This document shows positions 49,481 through 58,147 of a stretch of 64,000 nt of DNA, piece by piece. The position numbers and the translations under genes were made by a program. The DNA lies in NCBI RefSeq assembly GCF_000711795.1, contig NZ_JONH01000002.1, forward strand, positions 248,001-312,000, written 5' to 3'. How positions within the stretch are numbered: position 1 is the first letter of the stretch; each line of letters opens with the position of its first letter. Under the pieces are notes generated by a model that did no database searches, was not told the DNA's origin, and worked only from the letters and a program-made list of their open reading frames with translations. The stretch comes from Vibrio pacinii DSM 19139 (GTDB taxonomy: Bacteria; Pseudomonadota; Gammaproteobacteria; Enterobacterales; Vibrionaceae).

Positions 49481-51544
49481 CTAAGCGGCCAAACCATTGT
49501 GTGAGGAATCATTACTACGATGAGTAAAGCCGGTAATCAAACCTTGAATATCTAAAATCAGTGATACCGAACCATCACCTAAAATGGTGGCACCAGAAAT
49601 TCCGGCGACCTTACTGTAGTTAGATTCGAGGCTCTTAATCACAACCTGTTGCTGATCAAGCAGCTCATCAAGCAGCAAGCCGACGCGATTCCCCGCCGCT
49701 TCGACAAAGCAGATCAGCTGTCGGTCAAGCTTTCCGCTAACGCCCATCTCTAGTTCATCTTGCAGACGCAAAATGGGGATGTTCTCGTCGCGCAGACGGT
49801 AAAGTTCAACGCCTCCTGAAGCTAACTTAATGCTCTCAGGGTCGATTTGTATCGACTCGACAATAGTGAGCAAAGGAATCACGTAGACTTCGCCACCCAC
49901 TTTAACCAACTGACCATCTAAGATGGCTAATGTCAGTGGCAAACTAATGATAAAACGACTACCTCGCCCTAGCTCAGACTCCACTTCAATGTGACCACTT
50001 AGCTCTTCGATGTTGCGTCGAACAACATCCATCCCGACCCCACGCCCTGAAATATCAGAGACTTGTTCTGCGGTCGAAAATCCGGGAGCAAAAATAAGAT
50101 TCATCAGTTGCTTGTCAGAAAACTCTTCGCGGCGAGAGTCACTCGGCAATACACCTTTTTCCAGCGCTTTGTTCCACAACTTGTCGCAATCGAGACCGGC
50201 GCCATCGTCACTGATTTCAATAACAATCGAACCACCTTGATGGTATGCGTTGAGCTCTATCGTCCCAGCAGAGGGTTTACCTTTTTCAACTCGAACAGCG
50301 GGAGCTTCTATACCGTGGTCAATGCCATTTCTGACTAGATGAACTAAAGGGTCAACAATGCGCTCTAACACGGTTTTATCTAATTCGGTTTGTTCACCCT
50401 TTATTTTCAGGTCTACTTTTTTATCAAGTCGACCAGAAAGATCGCGAATCAAACGAGGGAAACGACTAAAAGCAAAGCTAACTGGCAACATACGAATATT
50501 GAGTACGTTCTCTTGCAGATCTTTACTATTTTGCAGCAATTGTTCGAGACCGGACTTGAGGTTATCCAGTTTATCCAAGGAAAAATCGTTGCCAATTTCT
50601 GTCAGCATCGATTGGGTAATGACCAATTCCCCGACCAAGTTAATTAAGCTGTCCACTTTATCAATATCGACGCGAATTGAACTGACACTAGATTCGGGTT
50701 TGGTCGTTTTCTGCCCTGGCTTAGTCACCATGTTTTGCTCAGTCGGAGCAAGACTGTCTGCCACAACCTCTTGCTTAACTAATGGTTCTACGCCAGATTC
50801 TGCGGGGGAAAGGTCAAGACGTTCAATTGTGAGATCGCATTCATCTTCAACCCATTCAAATATCTCGGTTATCTGTTCTCGTTCAATAGAAGCGCCAAGC
50901 GTTGCAGACCAACTCAAATAACAAAGTTCAGATTCAATCGCTTCTATCTCGGGTAAACGAGAGCAGTCAACTTGGATCACGCAACTCTCATCAAGCTCAT
51001 TCAACTCCCTTAATATCCTTAATGGGTCATTGCCACTAAAAAACATCTCTTGGTGAGGGACAAAATGAATCAGCCATGGCTGCTCACTGGCATCGGTTTC
51101 AACAGCGTCGGATGGTTCGGCATTACTGGCCGTTACCTCGTCAGTGGATGACGCAGGTTCATCAAGCAGTGCCACCAGGTCTTGCGTAACTTGCTGCTTG
51201 AGCTCGGTATTAACCTCACTCCCCAGTTCATGACCTTCAAGCATATTGTGAATACAGTCGCCACTTTTGAGCAGCAAGTCGACCGTTTGCGCAGTGAGAT
51301 GACGCTGATGATTACGTACCAAATCTAGGTAGGCTTCAACACTATGAGTAAACTCACTGATGTCGAGGAGGTTAAACGTCCCTGCTCCACCTTTTATAGA
51401 GTGTGCAGCACGAAAAATAGTATTGATCGACTCGTCATCGACCTGATCGACCTGCAAATTCAGCAGTATTTCTTCAAGCACATTAAGATTTTCACGACAT
51501 TCTTCGTAAAACATCTTGCGCAGTTGTTCCATGTCTAAAGCCAT
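49481..51544 (-). CDS. cheA: Chemotaxis histidine kinase CheA
   Basis: A 687-residue hybrid kinase. HPt has the phosphohistidine H48 in RAAHSIKGGAG; a P2-like region ~170-260 precedes the dimerisation helix (IRVDIDKVDSLINLVGELV), the catalytic domain with VDPLVHLVRNGIDHG (N-box), DDGAGLD and SGRGVGMDVV, and a C-terminal CheW-like regulatory domain. Acidic linkers separate HPt and P2. It is followed by the two cheW genes and preceded by cheY, a classic order. Confidence 0.97.
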   Translation of the reverse strand: MALDMEQLRKMFYEECRENLNVLEEILLNLQVDQVDDESINTIFRAAHSIKGGAGTFNLLDISEFTHSVEAYLDLVRNHQRHLTAQTVDLLLKSGDCIHNMLEGHELGSEVNTELKQQVTQDLVALLDEPASSTDEVTASNAEPSDAVETDASEQPWLIHFVPHQEMFFSGNDPLRILRELNELDESCVIQVDCSRLPEIEAIESELCYLSWSATLGASIEREQITEIFEWVEDECDLTIERLDLSPAESGVEPLVKQEVVADSLAPTEQNMVTKPGQKTTKPESSVSSIRVDIDKVDSLINLVGELVITQSMLTEIGNDFSLDKLDNLKSGLEQLLQNSKDLQENVLNIRMLPVSFAFSRFPRLIRDLSGRLDKKVDLKIKGEQTELDKTVLERIVDPLVHLVRNGIDHGIEAPAVRVEKGKPSAGTIELNAYHQGGSIVIEISDDGAGLDCDKLWNKALEKGVLPSDSRREEFSDKQLMNLIFAPGFSTAEQVSDISGRGVGMDVVRRNIEELSGHIEVESELGRGSRFIISLPLTLAILDGQLVKVGGEVYVIPLLTIVESIQIDPESIKLASGGVELYRLRDENIPILRLQDELEMGVSGKLDRQLICFVEAAGNRVGLLLDELLDQQQVVIKSLESNYSKVAGISGATILGDGSVSLILDIQGLITGFTHRSNDSSHNGLAA

Positions 51545-51596
51545 TGTTCGCCCTACCGTGTGACGTTGTCGTGACGACTTATAATATTTTTCGAGG

Positions 51597-51956
51597 TTAA
51601 ATCACGCGTTTTAATGTTTTTAGTAGCGTGTCAGGATTAAATGGTTTTACTAACCAGCCCGTCGCACCAGCAGACTTACCTTGTTGTTTTTTTTCAGTAC
51701 TGGCTTCGGTGGTCAACATTAAAATTGGAATAAACTTGTATTGAGGCTTTTCACGTAATGCCTTAACCAGTTCAAATCCCCCCATGTTAGGCATATTGAC
51801 GTCAGAAATAACGACATCAAATTTAGCGCTTGTCACTTTACTTAAAGCATCGCGACCATCGTTCGCTGTCTCGACCTCATATCCTGCATCTCGCAGAGTG
51901 TGGCTCACCATTTGGCGAATCGAAACAGAGTCATCCACAGCAAGAATTTTTGTCAT
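51597..51956 (-). CDS. cheY: Chemotaxis response regulator CheY
   Basis: A 119-residue single-REC protein: acidic pair LAVDDS, phospho-acceptor D52 in VVISDVNMP, LTTEAS switch threonine and VKPFN lysine. It lies just upstream of cheA on the same strand and is likely phosphorylated by it. Output may not be flagellar in this cluster. Confidence 0.95.
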   Translation of the reverse strand: MTKILAVDDSVSIRQMVSHTLRDAGYEVETANDGRDALSKVTSAKFDVVISDVNMPNMGGFELVKALREKPQYKFIPILMLTTEASTEKKQQGKSAGATGWLVKPFNPDTLLKTLKRVI

Positions 51957-51970
51957 ATCCTTTCTCCAAC

Positions 51971-52240
51971 TTAGTGATGAATATCAAGCTGATTATTTAG
52001 TCCAAGAGTCGTAATACTTTCGACGAGAAGTTCCGTCGGATGCAGTAGGTGAATAGTTACTTGATTGGATTTGGCACTAAGAAACAACGCTGTGAGCGCC
52101 TGCAAGCCAGCCGCATCGACTCGCTTAACGTTCGACGCATCTATTGCTAGTGAACCGTCGCTGGTTAACCAACGTTGATATAAATTGGTGCTATCAAGAA
52201 CCGTTGAAATATCAAGGTTCTCGGGTAATAAATATTCCAT
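51971..52240 (-). CDS. STAS-domain protein without phospho-serine
   Basis: An 89-residue STAS protein, first gene of the chemosensory operon. Its signature is VDAAGLQALTAL, where the usual DSAG serine is alanine (A43). It therefore cannot be switched by serine phosphorylation as the second STAS protein of the operon can, and may be a constitutively binding form or a scaffold (compare MlaB-like STAS proteins). Confidence 0.85.
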   Translation of the reverse strand: MEYLLPENLDISTVLDSTNLYQRWLTSDGSLAIDASNVKRVDAAGLQALTALFLSAKSNQVTIHLLHPTELLVESITTLGLNNQLDIHH

Positions 52241-52523
52241 TTCATCACCGTGCTACTTTATTATTATTCCTAACCACATACTAAGCATGTTGCTTATTAT
52301 CCAGTGTAGGAACAATTCAACAATACGCAAGCCGGTACAATAGACATATTGGGGGAACTGCCCCTCATCATATACATAGTTATAACTATTTTTATTTATT
52401 AATTAGACAGTTAGATTGAGTTTTTTATCTAATAAAAATTTATGTTATTGATACATATAGTGTTTGATTTCGTCGTATATAAATCATTCTGGAGACATGA
52501 AACGAGGATAAGGAAAGGATTGA

Positions 52524-52536
52524 TTTACACTGTAAA
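52524..52536. other. parS2 centromere site
   Basis: TTTACACTGTAAA, exact match; forms a pair with the site at 52567. Confidence 0.85.
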
Positions 52537-52566
52537 ATCCGCCGATTCTGGGGCCGTTATGTTCAT

Positions 52567-52579
52567 TTTACAGTGTAAA
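52567..52579. other. parS2 centromere site
   Basis: TTTACAGTGTAAA, exact match; just after the tmcA stop. Confidence 0.85.
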
Positions 52580-52591
52580 TCATCAAATGAA

Positions 52592-54646
52592 TTAATCACC
52601 TGATTGTGACTGAACTTGTTGGATAAGTGATTGCAACTCGCTTCGAAAGGTCAGTTCAGCCTGTTTCCGTCCCGCTAGCTTTAACCGTTCAGCACATTGT
52701 GTCCAACAGTGCCTTTGTACCACACGATAAATAAACAGTGGGCTTGCTTGCTGTAATATTTGCGGGCACTGTTTCCACCATAAATCGAGTATAGGAGCGA
52801 CACTATCAAAGCTTGCTCCACCTTGAATATAGTTTTGTATAAGGCCCTGCGCGCTAGGAAAATCAACGGAAGCATTATAATTGCTGAACAAACTACGGAC
52901 GACATCAATCTCAAGTGACGCAAAATTTTCACTCAACGCATAACATAACGTTTGTCGATATAATTGTTCCGCTTGTTGTCGCCAGATTGGCGCTCCGTAC
53001 AGCATAACAATCGAATGACACCCACTCGCCTGATCACGTTGAGTCCCCAACCTGACCGGGAAGAAGTCACTTTGACGCCAAAATCGAACCAGTTCTTCGG
53101 TTGCTCCAAAGCTGGTGGAGTAATAGTCGAAGTCGGTCTGCTGAATCAATTGCGTGAGCATCTTGTGTCCAATGCCGTTGCCCTGCAATTGCGGATGGAC
53201 CGCGATGCGCATGATTCGCAAGCTGTGTTGCTCGGCAGCGATCGCAATACCTAACTGATTGGCCAAGGTTACAGGAACCAAATGACCTTTAGGGCGACGT
53301 TTGCCACGTTGGATTTGCTCAATAAGAGTGTTGTCGAGCCTTCCTTCTTCAACCGTCAATAGGCAACCTATACACACTTGCTGTTCAAAACAGCCATACA
53401 GTTGAATCGCGTCATCAGCGAGTAGCAACATCAGATCATTCGGGGTGGTCTGATAATGCGCATTAACGAGCAACGCAAAACAAGCGCGCAGTAACTCTGG
53501 TTGTTCCATCAAGGTTAATTTGTCGAGACGAGTTAAATGAACATCTCCAGAGACAGATGACACAGGGCTAAGTTCAGCGTTCAATAGAAAACTATCGAAG
53601 AGCCACTGCTCTAGCGGATCGTTGACGTTCCATCGGATGGGTTGGTCAAGATGAATAAAGACGCTGCCAGGACGTTGCGCTTTAAGCCAAGATTGAAACT
53701 TAAGCGTAAAACCCCGTCCACAGCCTTCGTAGCCATGAATAGTGGTAGAAAATACCACTCGATGATAAGACTCAACCATGGCTTGAAGCATCGGAATTGG
53801 AATAGCGGATGCTTCATCAACGAGCAAAAAATCACTCTCAACGTTGCGTGATAACAAGTCATCAGGTGCAACAAACTCAAGAGTAGAGCGTTCAAACTTA
53901 ATAGAGCGATTGGTCAACTGAGCTTCTGGCAACAGCCGTGCCGCATGTTCAAAGACGGGTTTCACGGCTGCTAGCGAAGGCGCGGTCAAAACAATATGGA
54001 TATTTCGACTTTGCATCAGCTGAGCGGCTGCCATGCCTAGCGCACTGCTTTTACCACGCCCGCGATCGGCCGTCATCACTAATGGCCGTTTACGATGTCC
54101 TTCAACGACATTGATGATTTTATCTATCGCTTGTTGCTGTTGTGAATAGGATTGGAATCCACTCGACACCGCGTTAGGTGGTAATGTTTTAGGAGACAAT
54201 GCTTCAGGTATGGCAGGTATCGCTGCATTAGGGGTTAAAACCAACAAGCTTTCCAATGCACGCGTCAGCCATTGCTCTGCAGGGGTGATTGGCTGGGCTT
54301 GGCTAGCAATCACAATCACTAGTCCCCCGCCCCGAACACAACCTGTCGCGGCGCTGAGACTGTTAGCGTCAACCCCATCTCGAATGTCACACAACAATAC
54401 TCGACACTCTTGGCCTAGCAGTTGATGACCTTTATTGAAAGCGACCTGCTTGGCAGCTAGGTGATGACTTTCACCACCAAGACAAAATAGCTCGTCCGAC
54501 TTTAGCGGTTGGATTAAGGTTGCGATAGCTTGATTCTGCCACTGTTCCCTTCCTTTAAGCACGACCCCAAATCGATGGTTTCGCTGCAAGGCACGAGTAA
54601 GAAGCTGCGAGAAAAACAGTTTGATCGGATTCATTGAAAGTAGCAT
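52592..54646 (-). CDS. tmcA: tRNA(Met) cytidine acetyltransferase TmcA
   Basis: A ~684-residue enzyme that makes N4-acetylcytidine at the wobble base of elongator tRNA-Met. An N-terminal domain (~1-170) leads to a helicase-type ATPase with MTADRGRGKSSALGMAA (Walker A, ~195) and DFLLVDEASAIPIP (Walker B), then a GNAT domain with IAVHPQLQGNGIGHKML (acetyl-CoA loop) and a C-terminal tRNA-binding tail. I chose the ATG at 54646; the frame is open to a TTG at 54682, but that lies in the parB2 terminator. Confidence 0.94.
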   Translation of the reverse strand: MLLSMNPIKLFFSQLLTRALQRNHRFGVVLKGREQWQNQAIATLIQPLKSDELFCLGGESHHLAAKQVAFNKGHQLLGQECRVLLCDIRDGVDANSLSAATGCVRGGGLVIVIASQAQPITPAEQWLTRALESLLVLTPNAAIPAIPEALSPKTLPPNAVSSGFQSYSQQQQAIDKIINVVEGHRKRPLVMTADRGRGKSSALGMAAAQLMQSRNIHIVLTAPSLAAVKPVFEHAARLLPEAQLTNRSIKFERSTLEFVAPDDLLSRNVESDFLLVDEASAIPIPMLQAMVESYHRVVFSTTIHGYEGCGRGFTLKFQSWLKAQRPGSVFIHLDQPIRWNVNDPLEQWLFDSFLLNAELSPVSSVSGDVHLTRLDKLTLMEQPELLRACFALLVNAHYQTTPNDLMLLLADDAIQLYGCFEQQVCIGCLLTVEEGRLDNTLIEQIQRGKRRPKGHLVPVTLANQLGIAIAAEQHSLRIMRIAVHPQLQGNGIGHKMLTQLIQQTDFDYYSTSFGATEELVRFWRQSDFFPVRLGTQRDQASGCHSIVMLYGAPIWRQQAEQLYRQTLCYALSENFASLEIDVVRSLFSNYNASVDFPSAQGLIQNYIQGGASFDSVAPILDLWWKQCPQILQQASPLFIYRVVQRHCWTQCAERLKLAGRKQAELTFRSELQSLIQQVQSQSGD

Positions 54647-54680
54647 GGCGATTGGATTTTGTTGGGCTTTATTATGGCAC

Positions 54681-54704
54681 AAAAAAAGCCGCTAAAAAGC
54701 GGCT
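54681..54704 (-). terminator. Intrinsic terminator of the parAB2 operon
   Basis: On the minus strand AGCCGCT and AGCGGCT pair around a 4-nt loop followed by seven T residues, 20 bp after the parB2 stop. Confidence 0.92.
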
Positions 54705-54723
54705 ATGATCTGGGAGAGATCGA

Positions 54724-55695
54724 TTAATTGAGTTTTTGCGCGACCAAGTCGAGAATCTCGTTCATCAAGGTATCGTCAACTTTTTTAAGGTTAAGCGTTA
54801 AGCTCGTACCTTTACGCGAGTAGCTCGCACGACCTTTAATCAACTCAGTTTTTGCCACAGCGCCTTTCTTGGTAGGTGCGAGTTGTTCAATCCAAGCTTC
54901 AATAGTTTCACTGACTTCTTTAGTAATGCGTGCGACCCCTTGAGATTCGCTACGCTGCCAAACAAATCCGTCTTTAGTGCGACACTTTTCTAATAGCTGC
55001 GTGCGTTGGCCTTGATCGAGACAATTGTATTGCTTGTGCAATTTAACGATAGTCGGGCGACCCAGATCGGCAACATTCGGGTAAGCTTGCAAAAGCTCCA
55101 ATGGCAAATCGGCCGCTTTCAAGGCACCGCTGACTAATGCTTCGCTGCATTGAAACATCTTGGCTAACGCTTTTTGGTCCTCAGCTTCGCCACTTTCAAG
55201 CCTTGCCAGCATCTCTTTGCCTTTCTCGTATAAAGAGAGCGGTTTATGGGCATTAGCTACGTCTGATAGAAACTTAGCGTGTTTTGAGCTAATGTTCTCG
55301 CCAACGTAGATAAGGAATTCTTGCTCAGCCAACAGACAAGACATACGACGACGGCTGCCATCGAGCACTTCAATCTTGCCGTCTTGGCGTTTACGACCAA
55401 CGGCTGGATACTGCTGACCTCGTTCGCGGAGTGTAACTAAGACATCAGACAAGGCATGTTCGTTAAGAAATGACTGTTCACGCGCATTCTCAGCAAACAC
55501 AACGGTTTGCTCAGTGATTTGGTCTGCGGGAATTCGAACCAACTCAAACTGCACTTTACTTTCACCCGCAACGGCTAGCTCAATAACTTGTGTCTGCTCT
55601 TTAGCGGCCTGCTGTGCTTCTTGTGGCGTCGTTACATTACGCTTGTTCGCTTTGCCAAATAATCTGGCGTTCAAATCTGAAGTTTTAATAGCCAT
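54724..55695 (-). CDS. parB2: Chromosome II partition protein ParB2
   Basis: A 323-residue ParB-family centromere-binding protein. N-terminal ParB core: VVFAENAREQSFLNEHAL and EVLDGSRRRMSCLLAEQEF (the GSRR box of the CTP-binding fold). A helix-turn-helix around ~165-190 (QKALAKMFQCSEALVSGALK) binds parS2, and the C-terminal ~100 residues are the dimerisation part. It is of the plasmid-like P1/SopB type rather than chromosomal Spo0J type, as on Vibrio chromosome II. It lies 7 bp after parA2. Six parS2 sites are in this window. Confidence 0.95.
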   Translation of the reverse strand: MAIKTSDLNARLFGKANKRNVTTPQEAQQAAKEQTQVIELAVAGESKVQFELVRIPADQITEQTVVFAENAREQSFLNEHALSDVLVTLRERGQQYPAVGRKRQDGKIEVLDGSRRRMSCLLAEQEFLIYVGENISSKHAKFLSDVANAHKPLSLYEKGKEMLARLESGEAEDQKALAKMFQCSEALVSGALKAADLPLELLQAYPNVADLGRPTIVKLHKQYNCLDQGQRTQLLEKCRTKDGFVWQRSESQGVARITKEVSETIEAWIEQLAPTKKGAVAKTELIKGRASYSRKGTSLTLNLKKVDDTLMNEILDLVAQKLN

Positions 55696-55702
55696 TTTTT
55701 AA

Positions 55703-56920
55703 TTACCCCTGATTTAATGATGACCAATGACTATGCAATACACGTTCGAGTTCTAAAGCACTTTTTTGAACCGCATCTTGCGCCGTCGCCAGAGTTTTCT
55801 TACCACCTTCAAAGTCACCAGTTGTAAGGTCAAACACTGTGCTATAAGTATCGGCACAGGTTTCAAACGCGCGACTACGTGGAATCGTCGCCATCATCAC
55901 TTGATCACCAAGCAAATAGTTCATTTCGGTCAATACAGCGACTTGTTTTTTATTATCGTCTTCAAACATCGTTGGCATTAGACGAGCAAACTCCAGTCCT
56001 TGCCAGTCGTCTGGGAACATTTCATATACCGTCGGTAAATGTTGGAAGAAGTTCACCGTTGATGCCCAATCAAGACGCTTAGCTGCACAAGGAATCAGTA
56101 ACGCGTTTGAGGCGTACATTGCATTCCAAACTAAGGGGTCAACGTGCGGACCAGTATCGATCATAATGACATCGAATTCGTCGGCAATCTTATCGATTAA
56201 CTTCTCTTTAAGCAGCTTGACAATATCAAGCGACTGGTTTTTAGACAGATGCTGCCATGCCTCAGCATTAAACATTGCGTCTTCAGGGAAAGCTGACACT
56301 GTTTTCAAATTTGGGTATTGCGTCGGTAGCAATACGTTCTTTTGTAAGAACTCTTTGTCGATCTCAACACCATCAGGAACATTGTCGAGCATAACGTCTA
56401 CCGCTGAGTAGATATTGTCATGGTCATTTAGACTAATCTGAGGGTTTAAAAACAAACGCAATGAACCTTGTGGATCCAAATCGATTAAACAAATACGGTA
56501 GCGCTTATCTAGATTTAATGCTAAACAGGCCGCCAAATGAACCGCTGTCATCGACTTGCCTGTCCCACCCTTCTGATTCTGAACATTAATAATCCATGGT
56601 TTATTGTCACCATTTTTTTTACGTTCATAGAATTTAGGGATACCAGCAGCATCCATCAGCATATGGGCTTCTTGCAAAGAGATAGAATAGTGGTTGGCGT
56701 TATTTTTAGTAAATTGATGGCCATCCGCTTCAAGCTTGCTAATTGCGTCATCGAGCTTGCGGCGTGTTAATCCCGATCGAGTTTCCATTAATGCTTTCGA
56801 CATTGGAGGAAAATGTTCATCGCTGCGCTCTTCTAATACGATTTCGATACGATCAGCCTGAACCTGGGCTGTTTGTTCTGCTAGCTGAATGAGACTCGCA
56901 ATGGTTTGTTCTCGTTTCAT
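55703..56920 (-). CDS. parA2: Chromosome II partition ATPase ParA2
   Basis: A 405-residue type Ia ParA with an N-terminal winged-helix region (~1-95) for operator binding and a deviant Walker A QKGGTGKSMT (~116-125). MIDTGPHVDPLVWNAM contains the Walker B aspartate. The ATG at 56920 gives the usual 405-residue ParA2 and begins MKREQTIASL; the frame is open to 57016 but that extension reads origin DNA. It forms ATP-dependent filaments or gradients to segregate chromosome II and autoregulates its operon. Confidence 0.95.
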   Translation of the reverse strand: MKREQTIASLIQLAEQTAQVQADRIEIVLEERSDEHFPPMSKALMETRSGLTRRKLDDAISKLEADGHQFTKNNANHYSISLQEAHMLMDAAGIPKFYERKKNGDNKPWIINVQNQKGGTGKSMTAVHLAACLALNLDKRYRICLIDLDPQGSLRLFLNPQISLNDHDNIYSAVDVMLDNVPDGVEIDKEFLQKNVLLPTQYPNLKTVSAFPEDAMFNAEAWQHLSKNQSLDIVKLLKEKLIDKIADEFDVIMIDTGPHVDPLVWNAMYASNALLIPCAAKRLDWASTVNFFQHLPTVYEMFPDDWQGLEFARLMPTMFEDDNKKQVAVLTEMNYLLGDQVMMATIPRSRAFETCADTYSTVFDLTTGDFEGGKKTLATAQDAVQKSALELERVLHSHWSSLNQG

Positions 56921-57139
56921 TTGCCAAATTCCGTTGTTATTGAACTGATGCAATTGTACAGCATTTACAATTACATACAATAAAAAGGTGAACATACAAT
57001 TATCGAGCAAAATCACACTAAATATAAAATTGACATAAATTTAATGTTCAATGGACAAAATGAAGTCAATTTATAGTCTAAAAAACGTCGGGATTGCTAA
57101 CAATAATAAACCAGATTTAAAATGTCACAGCGTCACATA

Positions 57140-57152
57140 TTTACATTGTAAA
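57140..57152. other. parS2 centromere site
   Basis: TTTACATTGTAAA, exact match, in the rctA-type region between parA2 and the origin. Confidence 0.85.
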
Positions 57153-57633
57153 TAAAAAGCATCATTGAACAAGATTTACTCGGAACGATTAAGATTCATC
57201 ACTAATTTACGGATGGTGCCGTTTCGATTTGAACGTACCTAGTAGTGACAGTAGATATCAGTCATCGTGCGTATTTGGCTCATCAGGGTAGGGCAGTGAC
57301 CTAAAACACGGAACAATGATCAAGAGGGTACTCGTGATCATGCTTTCGAAGCGATGAGTCCTACTAGGAACGATGATCAAGGTTGATTTACACGATGATG
57401 AGTGATCGCTTTCGGTCCACAGACAAGATCAATGATCGGAAAAATGATCAAGTGTATATGCGTCCCGGAAGCATGCAAAATATCAACTAATTTACGGTTG
57501 AATGTATATGGATTCTGACTTTAGCCAAAATATGCTCGTTCTACCTTGAATATTGAACAGCAATCGAAATATTAGCCGTCGTCTGCCCAATAACATGATC
57601 ATGCTTTCGGACATTTAAATGAATATGCGATGA

Positions 57634-57642
57634 TGTGGATAA
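57634..57642 (-). promoter_or_regulatory. DnaA box
   Basis: TGTGGATAA is the exact complement of the consensus DnaA box TTATCCACA. Confidence 0.8.
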
Positions 57643-57790
57643 AAACATCACATTGTTTTTCGATAGGAAATATGCTGAATTAAACAGCAAACAGGGTTAA
57701 AATAGCACTCTCCTTGATCATTGTTTCGTGATTAAAAGTCGCCGTTCCCTTTTTGATGACAATGATTCAAGTGACCTTACTCGCCAAGTC

Positions 57791-57799
57791 TGTGGATAA
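57791..57799 (-). promoter_or_regulatory. DnaA box beside the iteron array
   Basis: TGTGGATAA, exact complement of TTATCCACA, 15 bp left of the first iteron; position matches the DnaA box required in the V. cholerae minimal origin. Confidence 0.88.
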
Positions 57800-57813
57800 A
57801 ATGTGCAAGAGTG

Positions 57814-57941
57814 ATGATCATGCTTTCTAGATTACATTGATCATTGATTCAGGCTTTTAATGATCATCGTTTCCAACATTTTTGATCATGCTTTCAGTGA
57901 CTTAATGATCATGCTTACGGTAAAGTCATGATCATGCTTTC
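57814..57941 (+). repeat. Six RctB-binding iterons
   Basis: Six direct repeats of the consensus WTGATCATGCTTTC start at 57814, 57837, 57860, 57882, 57905 and 57928, a strict 22-23 bp period. Each contains a GATC Dam site, needed for RctB binding by established knowledge. Repeats 2 and 3 are the most diverged (TTGATCATTGATTC, ATGATCATCGTTTC). Confidence 0.95.
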
Positions 57942-57949
57942 CAACCTTA

Positions 57950-58105
57950 AAAAAAATAGTCTTTTAAAGACAACAACTTACAACCAGATCACTAGCCGGA
58001 TCATTAGATCATATAATCATTTAAGATCATATTAATCAGAAAGATCAGTTATTTAAAAGCAACAAATTTTTCTTTATTTATGATCTTTTTTTCTTTATTC
58101 TTTCG
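57950..58105. other. DNA unwinding element with ATCA repeats
   Basis: A highly AT-rich stretch after the iterons with seven ATCA tetramers, most next to GATC or AGATCA, between about 57986 and 58050, plus a 13-bp palindrome GTCTTTTAAAGAC (57959-57971). ATCA repeats in the unwinding element are reported RctB single-strand contact sites. Confidence 0.8.
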
Positions 58106-58147
58106 GAACTATAGCGATATTACGGCTACTGTGACACGGATCTAATA

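Larger units (their letters stand above)
52241..52591. other. Intergenic region with two parS2 sites
   Basis: This 351-bp gap carries the promoter side of the chemosensory operon. It holds a 14-bp palindrome ATAGTTATAACTAT (52376-52389) of unknown role and two parS2 copies 43 bp apart. No ORF is convincing. Confidence 0.5.
56921..58147. other. oriCII: Chromosome II origin (oriCII) with rctA-type regulatory region
   Basis: This 1.2-kb gap between divergent parA2 and rctB has no gene but is rich in GATC (Dam) sites. From left to right: a parS2 site (57140); two copies of ACTAATTTACGG (57201 and 57486), candidates for the regulatory 39-mer elements; scattered RctB-type sites at 57316, 57334, 57373, 57444, 57595 and 57714; DnaA boxes; six iterons; and an AT-rich unwinding region before rctB. 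The layout matches the V. cholerae negative-control plus minimal-origin arrangement. Confidence 0.93.

Noticed and set aside
54647..54682. TTG start for tmcA
   Set aside because: It lies in the parB2 terminator hairpin; the downstream ATG is more likely.
56921..57016. Longer parA2 start
   Set aside because: The 32-residue extension is hydrophobic and unlike ParA2 proteins; the ATG at 56920 gives the family length.
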